From: Anthoceros angustus
Lineage: Eukaryota > Streptophyta > Anthocerotopsida > Anthocerotales > Anthocerotaceae
NCBI GenBank assembly: GCA_010909165.1
Contig: MU008152.1
Coordinates: 372,001 to 436,000 of the forward strand
Reading direction: 5' to 3'
Length of the DNA stretch: 64,000 nucleotides
Positions within the stretch are counted from its first letter, which is position 1. The number at the start of each line of letters is the position of its first letter. Both the position numbers and the translations under genes were made by a program. This document shows, one piece after another, positions 18,400-31,350 of the stretch. The notes under the pieces were generated by a model. It was not told the origin of the DNA. It did not search any database and saw nothing but the letters and a program-made list of their open reading frames with translations.

Positions 18400-18426
18400 C
18401 CAGGTCTTAGGAGACCTTGTTGGTAC
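18400..18426. repeat. Palindromic motif, right copy of an inverted pair
   Basis: This reads CTCCAGGTCTTAGGAGACCT and onward to TTGTTGG, the reverse complement of the motif at 15356-15382 over about 26 bases. The two lie about 3.0 kb apart around the methyltransferase-like sequence. Confidence 0.55.
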
Positions 18427-20568
18427 ACTAGATGGCTAGCGCATTTCCCACACGGTGGTGGAGAGTGCGCCGGCCGTCCAGCACACTCTCGAGCTCTTTA
18501 AATTTGTTGCTAAATTCATGAGTTCAGTATAAGTTTATGTCTTATACTTAACTCGGCCTGCAAGTGTCTTATGCCTAACATAGCTTCGCCAGAGTGTTTT
18601 TAAGTTCTTTAGTGGTGAGTTCGCATATCGTCTAGTACAATTAATTGATTTATGTTGAGAATGACTAATTGAACTGCGGATGCGCCACCGTCGCACTCCC
18701 TGCCACTCTATGCTGAGTGCGTCGACCGTCTAGCACACCTGTAGGGTTTCCCTCAATGTTTTCATCTGAACCTAAGGCTTCGGAGATGGTGACAACTCAA
18801 GTAGTCTACTGCATGGAGTGTTTGTCTGTGTTTGTCGATAGACTACACCACAATGCATCAATTACAAAATACAACACAAATGTCTGCCTCTCGTTCATGG
18901 CAGGTATGGGTTACCGTCAGCCATTCCAATTGCTATTAGTCTTTTGCTAACATGTATATGTGTATTTAACAATACCCTTGCCAAAAACCTAGCCTACACC
19001 AACAAAACTAATGATATTGGTACCCTTCCAATCTAATTCTTAAATTGGGCGATATTTGATCTGTCATAAAACTACGCCGCATAATCGACGTAGTCCCCAC
19101 AAAGAGAGGGGCCTACACTGGCCAACCGGGCACCTTCAATACAACTTTGGTAAAAATATCCTTCATCCCTTAGATATCCCCCATGACCTAGTGGTCCCGA
19201 ACTTACTGCCAAACAACAAAACCTAATCCATCTCCCTATTTGCAAAGTGGATGTAGAAAAAGCAAGCGGCTTTCGGATTATTTTGCAGTTGCACCAACTA
19301 GGTCTTCCCGGAGATCCTAGGAGATAAAACTATATACCTAGATAGAAGGATGTAATCATATATTCTAATAAGATGGCAATTACACCACCATTGCATTCGC
19401 TTGGAAATATTGGTAGGAAGCATTGGCTTGTAACTCTAGCCGAGGTGGGCGATGTTGTCACGGAGCCGACTGAGGCGACGAGCGCGGGGAGGCCATGCCA
19501 AGGTGGCGGTGCCGGAACACAGCAGAGAAAGGCAACCGTCTTGACCACCTGTCTTATGCTGTAACTCAGAAAACACGGCAATGGTTATGTACCGTTGTGC
19601 CTGGATCTCAGTGTCGCTACACGCGGTGACGGGGAGACCTAGAAGTATCTCTAGCTTAACGATATAGAGATATGTGTTCAGCCATCTAACTATAGCTTGG
19701 GGGATGGTCCTGGTCCCATCGTTGCAAGCATATAGGATAGAAAGGTGCCCCACATCTGGAACTGTGAGCAACTTACAAAGGCTTTGGGTGTTTTGGTGCA
19801 AACAAAATATCTCGTTTCTCATTCTTTACTTTGTACAGTCCTCAAGGATTTTTCCAGGTTCGTCAAGGCCTATACTTTCCACTCTCGCAAGAATGGGGTT
19901 GGTCTCCCACTTTCTTATATTATGGCTTTTTTCAGGCAACGGGTGTCCATCGCCTTGTAGAGGGCGTTGGCGAATGCAGTGTACAAGATGCGGCAAGCGT
20001 AGGGGATGCGGAATCTTTGGCCCTGGTGGTGGGTAGGCCTTTTCATAAACATGAAATTTTCGAAGATGTATGTAATTTCAAGGTGAGCCATGGCAGGGGC
20101 TAGTCCCCTTGGTCGGGTGCCCTCTCGAGGGTTGCTCCCCTTTCTCGGAGGTAAATTTATGATATTTTTTAACATAAAATCTCCACGTTCTGTTCATTTT
20201 AATGGTCTTGGGAAGTCAAGTTCGGTGAAGCGAGGAGAAGTTAGAGTGGAAGACGAATGAGGGGCTGCCACGCAGGCAAGAATGAGTTTGAGGCCGGACG
20301 CGGCCCCCTTCTTGCTCCGGTTGGGTTGGGGTTTGCACCATCTGGCGATTCGATATCATCATGATGCGCGAATCGCGATGAATGTCGTTGGGGTTTTCAG
20401 GGTTTGAATGCGGGCGCGCAAGCTAGGGAATGCATGGGCAGGACGCTTCGGATGCTGCTGGGAGCACCGGATTCGGAACGGCCGGCCGCGATACAGTCGG
20501 GACGGATGTGATTGCGGCCGCGCCGGGTGGATGCTGCTAGTCCGGCCACCACTTGCTGATTTGGGAGA
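18427..20568. other. Gene-poor spacer upstream of the ARID gene
   Basis: No gene is recognised. The sequence around 19041-19064 (TTAAATTGGGCGATATTTGATCT) resembles that at 14907-14930, a weak dispersed repeat in the same orientation. The last 300 bp become GC-rich and probably hold the promoter and 5' UTR of the ARID gene. Confidence 0.45.
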
Positions 20569-23483
20569 ATGATGCTTGGCCAGCAGAAGCGCGCGCTGGA
20601 TGGGGCTGCCGATGCCCAGGAGGAGCAGCCTTCCAAGTACCGCAAGCCCAGCGATGATGTCAAGCCCCACGGCGATGGCCCCGCGGAGCCCGCCAATGCT
20701 TGGTCGCAGGAAACCCCTGTCAGCCGCCCGACGGCGTCCGCGGCTGGGTTCGGCCGCAGGCCGGTGGCGGTGGCGGCGGCGGCGGCGGGGGCGGGTGATG
20801 GCCATCCGCACGGGGAGCTGGCGGAGGGGAGCAAGAACGGGCGACGGAGTGAGCCGATTGGACCCGGCGATGGTTCCGCGTTTCTTTCTGACCTAAGCGG
20901 TGCTGGCTCAGGTGATTCGGGGTCGGCATTGCTCGACTCCAAGTTCGCAACTCCGGTTTCGCACGCCGGAAGGGATGAGCTTGGCGATGGTGGAAGGAAG
21001 GAAAGGGCGGGCTCGGGCTCGGGCTCGGGTTCGGCTGCTGGTGCAGCTCGGTCTGCGCGGGGATCGGGTCCATCTGGGTCCAGCGGGCATCGGAATTCGC
21101 GCAGCAGGCAAGGCAGCGAGGAGGTGGAGGCCGATCAGGCCGTGTGCCGAGAGACTGTGGAGAAGGAGTTGGAGGCGGATCAGGCCGTGTTTTTGGAGAC
21201 TGTGAAGAAGGAGTTGGAGGCCAAGCGGTCGAAGCGCCTCAGGCCTTTGCCCGTCGTGGTGGCGGGGAAGGTGGTGGATCTATACAACTTCAATGTCAAG
21301 GTGCGGGAACTGGGGGGCTATTGCAAGGTCAGTGCCGACTCACTGTGGGGGAATGTAGCGGAGGAGCTGGGGCTGGACAGGGTGTGTGGGCCCGCCGTTA
21401 AGTTGGTTTATTTCAAGTATTTGCGGAAGCTGGAGAGTAGAAAGTCGGCGGCACCTGGGGCGAGGATTGGGCCTGCACTGTCGCAGCACCTTGCCGTTCC
21501 GGGCGGGGAGTTGAGCAATGGGAAGCGGGAAGCCAAGGCGGTGGAACAGTCTGGGGACAGTGAGTCGTCCAAGGAAGAGGCTGAGGAAGGTGGAGCGAAA
21601 GGTGAGGGCGGGGGCCTGCGAGAACAGCGACCCTGGTTGCCTGATGTGCGTGAGGGGAATCCGGCCTGGTCTGCGTCTGGCAGTCTCAGTCGAAGCGGTT
21701 CAGAGGGAGCGGGGATTCTGTTTGCGGACGGGGCCAACGAGGAGGGTGATGGTAGAGGAGGGCAGGGGCAGAGAAGGTTTGACACGTTGGCCCATATGCT
21801 GCAGTGGATCAGACGACTGGCCGTCGATCCGAATGACCCGTCAAAGGGGCAGGGTGAGGCGGGGTCGGGTCAGGATGCGGAGTGGGTCCGAGAGTGCCTG
21901 GCAACGGCGCAAAGAGTTCGTGGGTTCTTGTGGAGGAAAAGAGATGAGCCGAAAGCGAGGAACGGTGGTGGTGATGGATTTCATAGCCAGGTAGAGAACC
22001 ATAAGTATATCACTCGTCTGATGCTGGTAGCAAGTGACAGTAGTGTAGCGTGTAGTACTTCTGGTTTCTTTGTTCTGATTCGCGTACACTGCAGAACAAG
22101 CAGACTTCGCGAGGTTATTACGAGGAACCAGCCCAACCAGATATGCAGGCTCTCGACAAGTTGAGATCTACTAAGGAGCGGATAATACACTATGGGTTGC
22201 AACCTCCTCAAAGTAGTCAGAGGCCTGCCTCTAGCACCCTCGGACATCATAACAACAACCGGCGGTCGTGCTCACCACCTCCTGTGTTTTACATTGGAAG
22301 TGGGGATGAGCGGAAGGATGTAAAGATGGGGCACCTTCATCAAGCGGAAGTACCCGAGTGGAATCCTCGTTCCATCCCTCCAATCGTATCTGCTGCCGAC
22401 GGGTCCCTTGTGGAAGGTTATGCATTCACTGAGGAAGGAGAGGACGATGTGCGGAGGTGGTTTGGAACTCGAGTTTGGCCACGCTTGGGTTTTGATAGCG
22501 TTGTAAATAAACACAGGGTAGGGGCAGGTAGGTCAGACGTTTGTTCTTGCGAGGAAGTGGAGTCCGTTGAATGTGTCAGACTGCATGTGCACGAGGAGAA
22601 GGAAAAATTGAAAGCGGAGCTGGGCAGTGCATTTGACGATTGGAAGTTTCAGGATATGGGCGAAAGCGTGGCTGATCAGTGGACAAACGAAGAGCAGCAT
22701 GCTTTCACAGCTCTTGTTAAAATGAACCCTGCAATATTGGGCAAGAATTTCTGGGATCAACTGCCTGTGGCTTTTCCCAACAGAAGCATGAAAGAGCTAG
22801 TTAGTTTCTACTTCAATGTGTTTGTGTTGAGGAGACGAGCTATTCAGAACAGGCTTCTCGAAGAAAAACTGGACAGTGATGATGATGACAAGGAACTCCC
22901 AGTTACTGATTCTGAATACACCGACGAGTCCGACAGTGGGGAGGACGACGAGGAGGAGGTGGAAGACACTACAGGGGAAGATGACGCGGAGATTACAGCA
23001 GGAAGTCCAGTTTTAAAGGGCAATTCCCCTAGACACCCGCATTTTACTGAACTGGAAGCAAGTCTCAACTACAGCGCTAGCAAAATTGAAGCTGAGGGTT
23101 TGGATGCAGTTCTGGGACTCCCTCCCACAGTAGCGTCAAGGCTCGATGATGCGGAGAGTCAAATGTTACGGTTGGGTCAGAGGAACCTCAGGGAAACGGC
23201 GCATTTAGGAGCTGACTGGGAACACGAGCTTCATGGTAGTGAGAAGCATGATATGGAGGGAGTCACTTCGATTGCCGATGATGCTCTGCAGCAAGTTCAA
23301 GGATGGGAAGTTCTTCACTGGGATGAGACTGACCATGACTTTGCCAAGTTGAATTCAAAGCAGGAGGAGAACGTCCGCGAAGACGATTCACAACCGTTTC
23401 AGGTTCTACGAGGTTGCAAGCAAGAGGAAGGTTCGGCGCAAGTGCCACCCATTCCTTGCAAATCAGAACGAAATGATGTGTGA
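20569..23483 (+). CDS. ARID/ELM2/SANT-domain chromatin regulator
   Basis: Two exons, 20569-21990 and 22095-23483, joined at a phase-0 CAG/GTAGAG donor and ACTGCAG acceptor, give 936 codons. After a GC-rich, Ala/Gly-rich N terminus, an ARID domain lies at about residues 225-290 (VDLYNFNVKVRELGGYCKVS, LWGNVAEELGLD, AVKLVYFKYLRKLE). Exon 2 carries the conserved ELM2-like block HQAEVPEWNP with WFGTRVWP, then VECVRLHVHEEKEKLKAELG and a SANT-like segment (QWTNEEQHAFTALVKMNP to ELVSFYFNVFVLRRR), followed by a long acidic stretch. This architecture matches the plant ARID-ELM2 family that includes Arabidopsis ARID1 (At2g46040), a nuclear DNA-binding factor linked to histone deacetylation. The function here is inferred from family. 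A second ATG directly follows the first; either could serve. Confidence 0.88.
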
Positions 23484-26400
23484 CAGGGTGAGGAGCACTT
23501 CCGGAATGGCAGAGACGTCGAGAGTTAACGGTACCCAAGACCTGTCATGTACTTGGTCCACTCTCATGCAGGGAATACTGTGGCCTCCGCTTTCACGCTG
23601 GAGACTGGTGTCTGTTGGCAAGAGAGAACAACATCTGGCTGTCGTGTCTTCACGGAAGACGTGCCTTGGTAGTAGTAGTGTCGGAGCAGGTAGACATGCG
23701 GTATATATTCCAGATGCCTCGGTAAACAAAGAAACTTGAAGGTAGCCAGTCCTGGCCTCAGCGTTTGCGAAGGGGTAAGGCAATAGCTACAGATTTAGAT
23801 TTGGCAACGTTGGAACCCGCGCAAGATTAACTTCATGCCTCTGGTGTCAGGCCATTTGATCTTTACATAGTCCGCTTCTAGGGTAAGCGCTGGTGCAAGT
23901 GGCCATGATACGCCAACAGTTGGGCACGTCATATCTATCTGCCCCTTCCTGGAGCCTGGATTTGGCTATGCAGGTGGTGTGAAAGCCCCGCTCCCCGGAG
24001 AAGCATACTTTTCTCACTGTGTGTCGGAGGTCCTGTTGTTTGTGGATAGGTACAATGGACCCACGTCGAAGGGGTGGAAGCCCAGTCGGTGTCATCGCCA
24101 TCGCGCCCAGTGGCTTCGAACAAGAAGGACAGAGAAGCCACTTCACTATGTGTATGCTTGCCTTGCCGGAGACTGGAGAGGATAGACTTCACAGCAATCA
24201 TATCTTTCTTGTAGGCTACCGGGGACAACAAGCTGCCCTTATTAGCTTGGCACGTGTCTTACTGACCCGCTCAATCAAACATTGTTGCCCTCGCCGGGGG
24301 CCAAAGACACTGTCGGCAACTACATAATATTAAAACTTGTCCTTTCCAGAGCGTCACCCACTGGGATAAATTACCAACCGATCTTCTGACTACCTGTGCC
24401 CTACGCAGGGCCAGAAAGGGAGAGAAAGCTTTTATAAATATAAGTTAAGCCTCTTATTCTGTTAAAAATTAGATATTTAAGCTGCTCCCATGGATGGTAA
24501 AGAATAGGATAGGGCATGTGCCATTTTTGGGACTTTTAAACTTTTCACCTTTTTAAGTATGTAAAGAATATTTTTCTTTCGAGAAGGACTGTAAATTTAA
24601 CTTGACTCATTAGTATGTGCATCATGGTGTGTATGGGCATATAAAGCATAGATTTCTTGGTGTTAGGTACTCAAGGGATTATGGTTGGTCCTAGTATTGT
24701 ATGGGTATATTTATTTATATCCGAAGCCAGTGGCAAAGTTAATGTCAGACTTTTATCTTAATGATTGCTACATTTTCAGATTTGAGTATACATATTTTCA
24801 ATTGGCTCTAACCCGAGAATAGAAAAATCCAAGGATTATCGATCCAGATATTTCATAACAAGAGAAAGGAATGTCATAGATTTTGGAGGCATTGATGTTA
24901 ACACTATCTCTAAAGACACTCCACTTTGCATACCTCCGAAGTTGACTAAAGTTATCACTTACAAGTGATAGCTGATTACTTAGAAGACCTGAGAGAAAGA
25001 ATGTCAAAGATTTTGCAGGCATTAATGTATACACATCACAAATTACATACCATTTTGTGTACTCTCTAGAGTTCAGCGCGAATGATGAACTTCAATATAG
25101 CATTTGTGATATACCTAATGGTTAGGTGAAGACTCATCTAAACTCCAATATGCCGGTTACATAATATCTACTCTTTTTGATTCTTAATGCATTTTAATTT
25201 TATTATTTATTAAATTACATAATAATAAAATATTTAATTTCTTGGTCTCCAGTTGTTAAGGTTCTCAACTCTAAAATATTTATGGTAAGTAAATATATGT
25301 GTAGAATTGTGTGTGGGGGCTGGTGCAGTGTGCAGAAATTGTGGTGTAGGCTGCTCCCGAACGTGAGAAGAGTCGGTATCTGTCATGTCCTGATTGGACA
25401 TGAAAAGATAGTTTACGGAAAAGTAACTTGACGCTTTGAAATATTGTTGGATGGCTAAAATAAGGAGCATAATCGTGGCTGGTGGGTGCGTGTTTGGGTT
25501 TGGGTGAGGCCCCGCAAGCAAAGAGGAGTCGACAAGAGAAACGGTTTTGGAGAGTGCGTGCCGTCACAGGTCACAGAAGCGAACGTGCGAGCGTGTGTGA
25601 TGGATTACCGCGACTTCATAAGCAGTGAGTGAGGGATCATGGTCCCTGGTTGGGCTCCGCAGATGCGCCGGCATATAACCCTCCACGATGCACCATCGCA
25701 CACTCGCAACAGCAACAAACAACAAAACCCCAAGCAGCCGAACAGGCCAGCGGCCAGCGGCCAGCAGCCAGCCGAGGCTTGGCCCCACGCCACAGCCAGA
25801 TTCGGATAATCTTCCTCCCCCCGCCTCCGCCAACAAGGAGACGGAGCTTCTGAGCATGCTATGAGGCGGCTGGGGCTGGGGCTGGGGCTGGGGCTTCGGC
25901 TGCGGCTGCGGCTGCGGCGCCAACCCTAAAATCCCACACCAACAACTTGCTTTGTCCGGCCACGACAATCAGGACAAAGGACGCCCGACGCCCTTGAACA
26001 CCACCGTTTATGCCGTAAGTGATTCCCGGCCCAAAGCCCGGGAATCATGAATTTGTAGGTATATCAGCGCGCGCCCAAGCCACGCATATTCTTCCTCTGG
26101 CGCTGCACAGTAAAAAGGCGGGGGGGAAGGAGGTGGGGGGCATAATCTACCCGGTTATTATGTACTCATGTGTATGTACACATTAGGGCACGCGGCAGTG
26201 GGTAGAAAGAGAAACTGGGTGTGTGGGTGTAGAGAGAGAGAAAGCGGGCGAGTCCAGGGTCCGAGGCCGGGCGGGCGGGCAGGCGTGCAGCGGCGCGTGA
26301 CAGATTCTCTGGAAGTTGTGCTGGAGTCGTCACTCCACTCCGGGCCTGCGCTGTTGGCTGCTGGCGTGGTGGAAGGAATGCGTTCGATGCCAGCTATTTC

Positions 26401-27015
26401 CAAGCGCTGTTGGAGCCGCGCAGTGTGAAGAGGGCTTGCGCCCGCAAGTGCGTCGTCCACTGTCGTCAGGGGCTGGGCTGGGCTGAGCGGGGCTGGGCTG
26501 CAGCCTGGCGATGGCCCGAGGCCAAAACATCTTCCTTGCTCGAGCACGCGAATGAGGCGGCACTGCCGTGCAGCGCCTCTCCCTGCTCTGCTGCGCTCCG
26601 CTGCGCCGCATCGCGCTTTTCGCCGCCGCTTCTGCCCTAAGCGCTCGTTGCTGCTGCTGCTGCTGCTGCTGCTCCAGCCCAGGCCCAGGCCCAGGCCGGC
26701 CTTTCGCCGTCCCCGCCGCTCTCTGCTGCTGCCGCAGCTCCGCCTCAGCTGCCCGCCCTGCCGCCGACCTTGCTGCCTCTGGGTCCTTCGCTGCGCGGCT
26801 GGCTGCCTGGCTTCGTCTTCCCGGTGAGCTGCGGCTGGAGGTGGCATGGCGGCGCCGGACCCTAGCGGAGGAGCTGAGCTCGATGGCGTCGGCGGGCAGC
26901 AATGTGGTGCATGGCGGCGTGGGCTGCGGCCGGGGCTGGCCACCTGCTGATCTGCCGCAGCTGCTGCGCTTGGCTTCCAGGTGGATGACGCGGAGGAGGA
27001 GGTAGCGGAGGAGAG
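23484..27015. other. Intergenic spacer and Pumilio 5' region
   Basis: The first ~850 bp may be the 3' UTR of the ARID gene. From 24330 to 25560 the DNA is AT-rich. An imperfect direct repeat (GAGAAAG-AATGTCA-AGATTTTG-AGGCATT) occurs at about 24861 and 24991. GGGGCT and CGGCTG runs occupy 25863-25918. From 26160 on the sequence is GC-rich with a CTG run at 26648-26672; its many long frames on both strands lack family resemblance and are composition artefacts. It probably includes the Pumilio promoter and long 5' UTR. Confidence 0.5.
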
Positions 27016-27096
27016 ATGGCGACCGAGAGTCCGGTGAGGATGCTGCCGGGGGCGGGACGGGGATGCGGGGGATCAGGGGCTCAGCGACAGCCTTAG
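27016..27096 (+). other. uORF or frame-shifted N terminus of Pumilio
   Basis: An ATG at 27016 opens 26 codons (MATESPVRMLPGAG and onward) ending at a TAG at 27094-27096. It overlaps the chosen Pumilio ATG (27063) in another frame. The peptide looks like a credible Pumilio N terminus. So either it is a translation-limiting uORF or the annotated N terminus has been displaced by a one-base indel. Confidence 0.45.
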
Positions 27097-30000
27097 GGCT
27101 GGGGCGCAGGGGGCACGGCCACAATTCCTCGCCCACGCGGGACGGCGTGGCGCAAGAATTGGGGCTGCTGCTGCGGGGGCGCGGGAGGTATGAGAATCTC
27201 ATGATGGGGAGGGACGTGCCGCAGCGGAGCGGGAGCGCGCCGCCCAGCGTCGAGGGGTCTCTGGCGGCTATGGGAGGCTTGTTGTCGCAGCACCCGTCGC
27301 CGGCGGTGCGTCTGGCCAAGCACGGGGGTATGGACGGGCTTGATCTCTTGGACAACGAGCAAGAACTGCGCTCTGACCCTAGCTACCTGGCCTACTACTA
27401 CACCCACATCAATCTCAATCCAAGACTGCCGCCGCCTATCACGTCGTGGGACAATCCGCGCCTTGCTCAACGCTTGTCGTCGGCGGCCGGGGCTCTTGGG
27501 GGTATCGGAGATAAGAGGAAGGGCAGGTCTTTGGATGATACCACCAGCAAGTCGCTTTTTTCGACGCAGCCCTTGTCCACGCACCGGGAGGAGCCCGAGC
27601 ATTTGGAGGATGAGAGTTCCCCCATAGGAAATCTCGTGAGGCAGAGCTCTGCGGATTGGGCTGAGAGAAGGGGGGACGGCCTTGTCGCTCTGTCTAGCAT
27701 TGGTCTGGCCGTTCGACCCAAAAGTTTAGTGGATCTGATCCAGGTGTGTCATTCTTTTCCTTCCTGCAACGGGCCTTCCATGTGCTCCTTCGTCACCTCC
27801 CATTCTTGTGAACCGAGGGAGTTTGTGAGTCTTATCTGGTGGCCTGGGGGCAGCTGGATGGTGAAAGGCCTCCGACCTTGATGACGTGTGCTCGTGTTGT
27901 TGCTCTGATGTGGGTGAGGTGGGACAAACATTGTGGTGGTGAGGTGGTGACGGCATGACGAGTGAGGTTCTTGTCTTGGATTGGGAGCTTGAAACATATT
28001 TGTTGTGGAAGAGGAGGTGCGAGTGGGGTTTTGATGCGCTACTTGTTCGTCTTCTGGATCTCGTCTTAAAATCGCTCTTTGCAGGAAGATTTCCCTCGAA
28101 CACCGTCACCTGTGTATAATCATTCCCGATCTTCCAGCAGAGCAGCCAATGAGGATGGGGTGGATGAACTGCAGCTGACGCATTTGCGAGATGCGGCTGC
28201 CATGGGTGCGGTATCTGTCGCAGATCTAAGTGCAGTGGTAGCGAGTTTGTCTCGCTCGTCAACTCCCAACCCTGGCGGAGTGCAACTGCATGGAGGTTCA
28301 ACCCCAGGTGCCACGTCTACAATGCCGTCTGCACCTATTCCAAGGTTAGCCTCTTCAGATGATACGAATGTATCCGTGAGGTCTGCAAGCCCTGGCAGTG
28401 CTATGATGGCTGCAGTCGGGCTGACTTCAGGTTTGAGCATGTCTGGCTCTGAGTTGCGAAGCGTCTCTCTTGGCACAGCAGCTAGCGCTGGTGCGGCTGA
28501 GCTAGCTGCCGCACTTCAAGGCTTCAACCTGTCGGATGGGCGTGCAGCTGCAGCTGATGAGCATGAGAATCTGCACCAGCACCAACAACAAGAGTTGCAG
28601 CAGGAGCAGGGAGATCAGCAGCAAGTGCGCTCTCAGCAGCAGCAGCAGCAGCAGCAGCAACATCAGCAGCAGCAGAGACAGCAGAGGGCGCAGATTGCCC
28701 AGGCCCACGCTCAGGCCCAAGCACAGGCCCAAGCACAGGCTCAAGCTCATTCTCATGTGATGGCATACTCCCAGGCTTTTCAACAGCAACAGCAGCAGCA
28801 GCAGGCTTATGCTGGTGTGGACCAGAGCTACAGGGGCCAAATGAAGTTTGGTATTCCCAACATGACTCCCCAAGCACAAGGTGCTGGCATTCAGCAAGCT
28901 GGAATGGCTGCACCAGATATGTATGCCACTGCTGCAGCAGCGATGTCGTACATGAATCCGTTCTATCAAAACCTGCACTCAGCAGCTCTTTATGCTCCGC
29001 AGTATGGACTTGGTGGATATCCTATGAATCCAAGCATGATTGCACCAATGTTTGCTGGCTATCCCCCACCAGGCCCACTTGGATTTGAAGGAGCAGCAGC
29101 TGCTGCGGCAGCTGCTGTGGCTGCCAGCATGGGGGTGAGGACAGGGGTTCCTGGTTCGCCAGGTGCGACTGCAGGAGTAGACATGCACCATATGTACAAG
29201 TTCTCACCCCAGCAAGGTCTTTCGGGAGCCGTGCAGGATCCCTACTACCAGTATGTCAGGGTTGCTGACGAGAATGCCCGAGCTGCCGCAGCTCTGAAGG
29301 ATCCCTCTGTCATCAGAGGCTACATGGGTGGAAATCATGTTGATATGATGGATCTTCAAAAGAACCAACTTGGTCCGATGCTTGGCTATTCTCCTGATCA
29401 GAAGGGCCAATATCAAAGAAGCGGGGCAATTGGTGTCCCTATCGCCAGTAAAAGTGGTTCAGTGAGTCCAGCATATTATGGTAGTCCCCCAGGAGTTGGG
29501 CTAGTCATGCCGTACCCAAATTCACCGTTGGCAAGTCCAGTACTGCCGGGTTCGCCTGTTGCAGCAGGTACCGTTCGAAGGGATGACAGGGCAATGCGCC
29601 TTGCAGGTAGTACGAGCAGGAATGCATCTACTGTGTCTAGCTATACAGGCTGGCAGCCTCAAAGAGGCACTGAAACGGGAGATGAGATCCGGGGATCTTC
29701 TTTGCTAGAAGAGTTCAAGAACAGCAAAACCCGTCGATTTGAGCTCTCAGACATTGCAGGGCATGTCAGTGAGTTCAGGTACTACATTCCTCTTCGTCTT
29801 TGTTTCATTAGGGGTTTCTTTGCAGAGCTTTGCAATCAGCCGCATTGATTGTTGTTTGGTTTTGTTTTCAGCGCTGACCAGCATGGGAGCAGATTTATTC
29901 AACAAAAGTTAGAAACTGCAAGTCCTGAGGAAAAGGCTATGGTATTCCAGGAAGTTTTACCAAGGGCTGTGCCTCTCATGACTGATGTCTTTGGAAACTA

Positions 30001-31350
30001 TGTGATACAAAAGGTGCGTCATCAATCCTAAAGTGGGTTACGAATCTGCCAGTTCGAACCCGTTTTTTTTTGTCGTATTTGCTACAGTTTCTCCTTCAAT
30101 GTTTTAAGTGGAAGTTGTTGGTTCAGTTTTTTGAGCACGGAACGCCGCAGCAGAGGCGAGAGCTAGGAAACAAGCTGGTTGGCAATGTGTTATCCCTGAG
30201 CCTTCAGATGTATGGATGCCGTGTAATCCAAAAGGTACTACCGAGTTAATACTTGCATCTGTAGACCACAGTAGTTGGATCATAATGACGAATTCATAAT
30301 AGTCTTGGAGTACTTAACCTGGGTGATTTTTTCAGGCTTTGGAGGTGGTGGACGTTGATCAGCAAACCCAACTAGTCACGGAACTTGATGTGCACGTAAT
30401 GAGATGTGTACGCGACCAAAACGGTAATCATGTTATACAGAAATGTATAGAGTGTGTTCCTCCAGACAGGATCCACTTCATTATATCGGCTTTCTACAAT
30501 CAAGTGGTGAACCTTTCCACTCATCCATATGGTTGCCGAGTAATTCAGGTAAATGCTTGTATAGGCAGTTTCCCCTGTTGATCTGCTGCAAATGTCTGTA
30601 TGTGGAGGTTTGCTAGTGAGTGCCCCTTCTGGAGTTGAAATCTTCAGCGTCTGCCTGCTGCAGAGAGTATTGGAGCACTGCACAGATGAGCAGAAGCAGC
30701 GTGGCATTATGGAAGAGATTCTTCGGGCCACTTGCACCCTTGCGATGGATCAGTATGGCAACTATGTGGTGCAGGTTTGTTACTTTCTGGAAGTTGTTGA
30801 TTATGAGGTGTTTTTTTCAGTGTATTCATCAGTCTTCTTCCTTGTGCAGCACGTGCTAGAACATGGCCGTGGACATGAGCGATCTGAGATCATAACGAAA
30901 CTGGCCGGGCAAATTGTTCAAATGAGTCAACATAAGTTTGCATCAAATGTGATAGAGAAGTGCTTAGAGTTTGGGGGTCCTGCAGAGCGCCAGATCTTGA
31001 TAAATGAGATGCTTGGTCACACGGATGAAAACGAGCCTCTGCAGGTACTTCTGAACATTATGAAAGATGTGCATAACCAATTTTTTGAGTTTCTAAGAGC
31101 TTGGTGGCTATGTTTTTTCGCCTCAGTCTTTTCATGGCCTGTCTTGATGCAGGCAATGATGAAAGACCAGTTTGCGAATTATGTGGTTCAAAAAGTTTTG
31201 GAGACTTGTGATGACCAACAGAGAGAAATGCTCCTTGCACGCATAAGAGTGCACCTGCATGCGCTGAAGAAGTACACGTATGGAAAGCACATAGTAGCCC
31301 GGGTTGAGAAGCTTGTGGCTGCAGGAGGTTTGAAGCTCTCCCATTCCTGA
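27063..31350 (+). CDS. PUM: Pumilio/PUF-family RNA-binding protein
   Basis: Eight exons: 27063-27743, 28085-29778, 29872-30013, 30127-30234, 30336-30548, 30664-30774, 30850-31044 and 31153-31350, all GT-AG, giving 1113 codons. The N-terminal half has plant-PUM motifs ([41 protein letters not shown]) and then polyglutamine and Gln-Ala repeats. The C-terminal PUM domain (about residues 770-1100) has eight PUF repeats. Their base-contact triplets read SRQ, NYQ, CRQ, NHQ, CRQ, NYQ, SNE, NYQ, identical to human PUM1. By the known PUF code it should bind UGUAnAUA in mRNA 3' UTRs and promote decay or repress translation in the cytoplasm. The start is uncertain: no in-frame ATG exists between a stop at 27003 and 27063. 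Confidence 0.93.
28620..28810 (+). repeat. CAG/polyglutamine and Gln-Ala tracts in Pumilio exon 2
   Basis: A CAG run near 28638-28660 is followed by alternating Gln-Ala codons (about 28695-28745) and a second glutamine run near 28785-28803. These encode disordered low-complexity sequence upstream of the PUM domain and are likely to vary in length. Confidence 0.85.

Noticed and set aside
26330-27355. Long overlapping frames on both strands upstream of Pumilio
   Set aside because: The region is GC-rich with CTG and CCCAGG runs. The frames are rich in Arg, Ser, Ala and Pro with no motif and overlap each other.
30045-30065. tRNA-like GTTCGAACCC motif in a Pumilio intron
   Set aside because: No acceptor stem, D-loop or anticodon arm could be placed around it.
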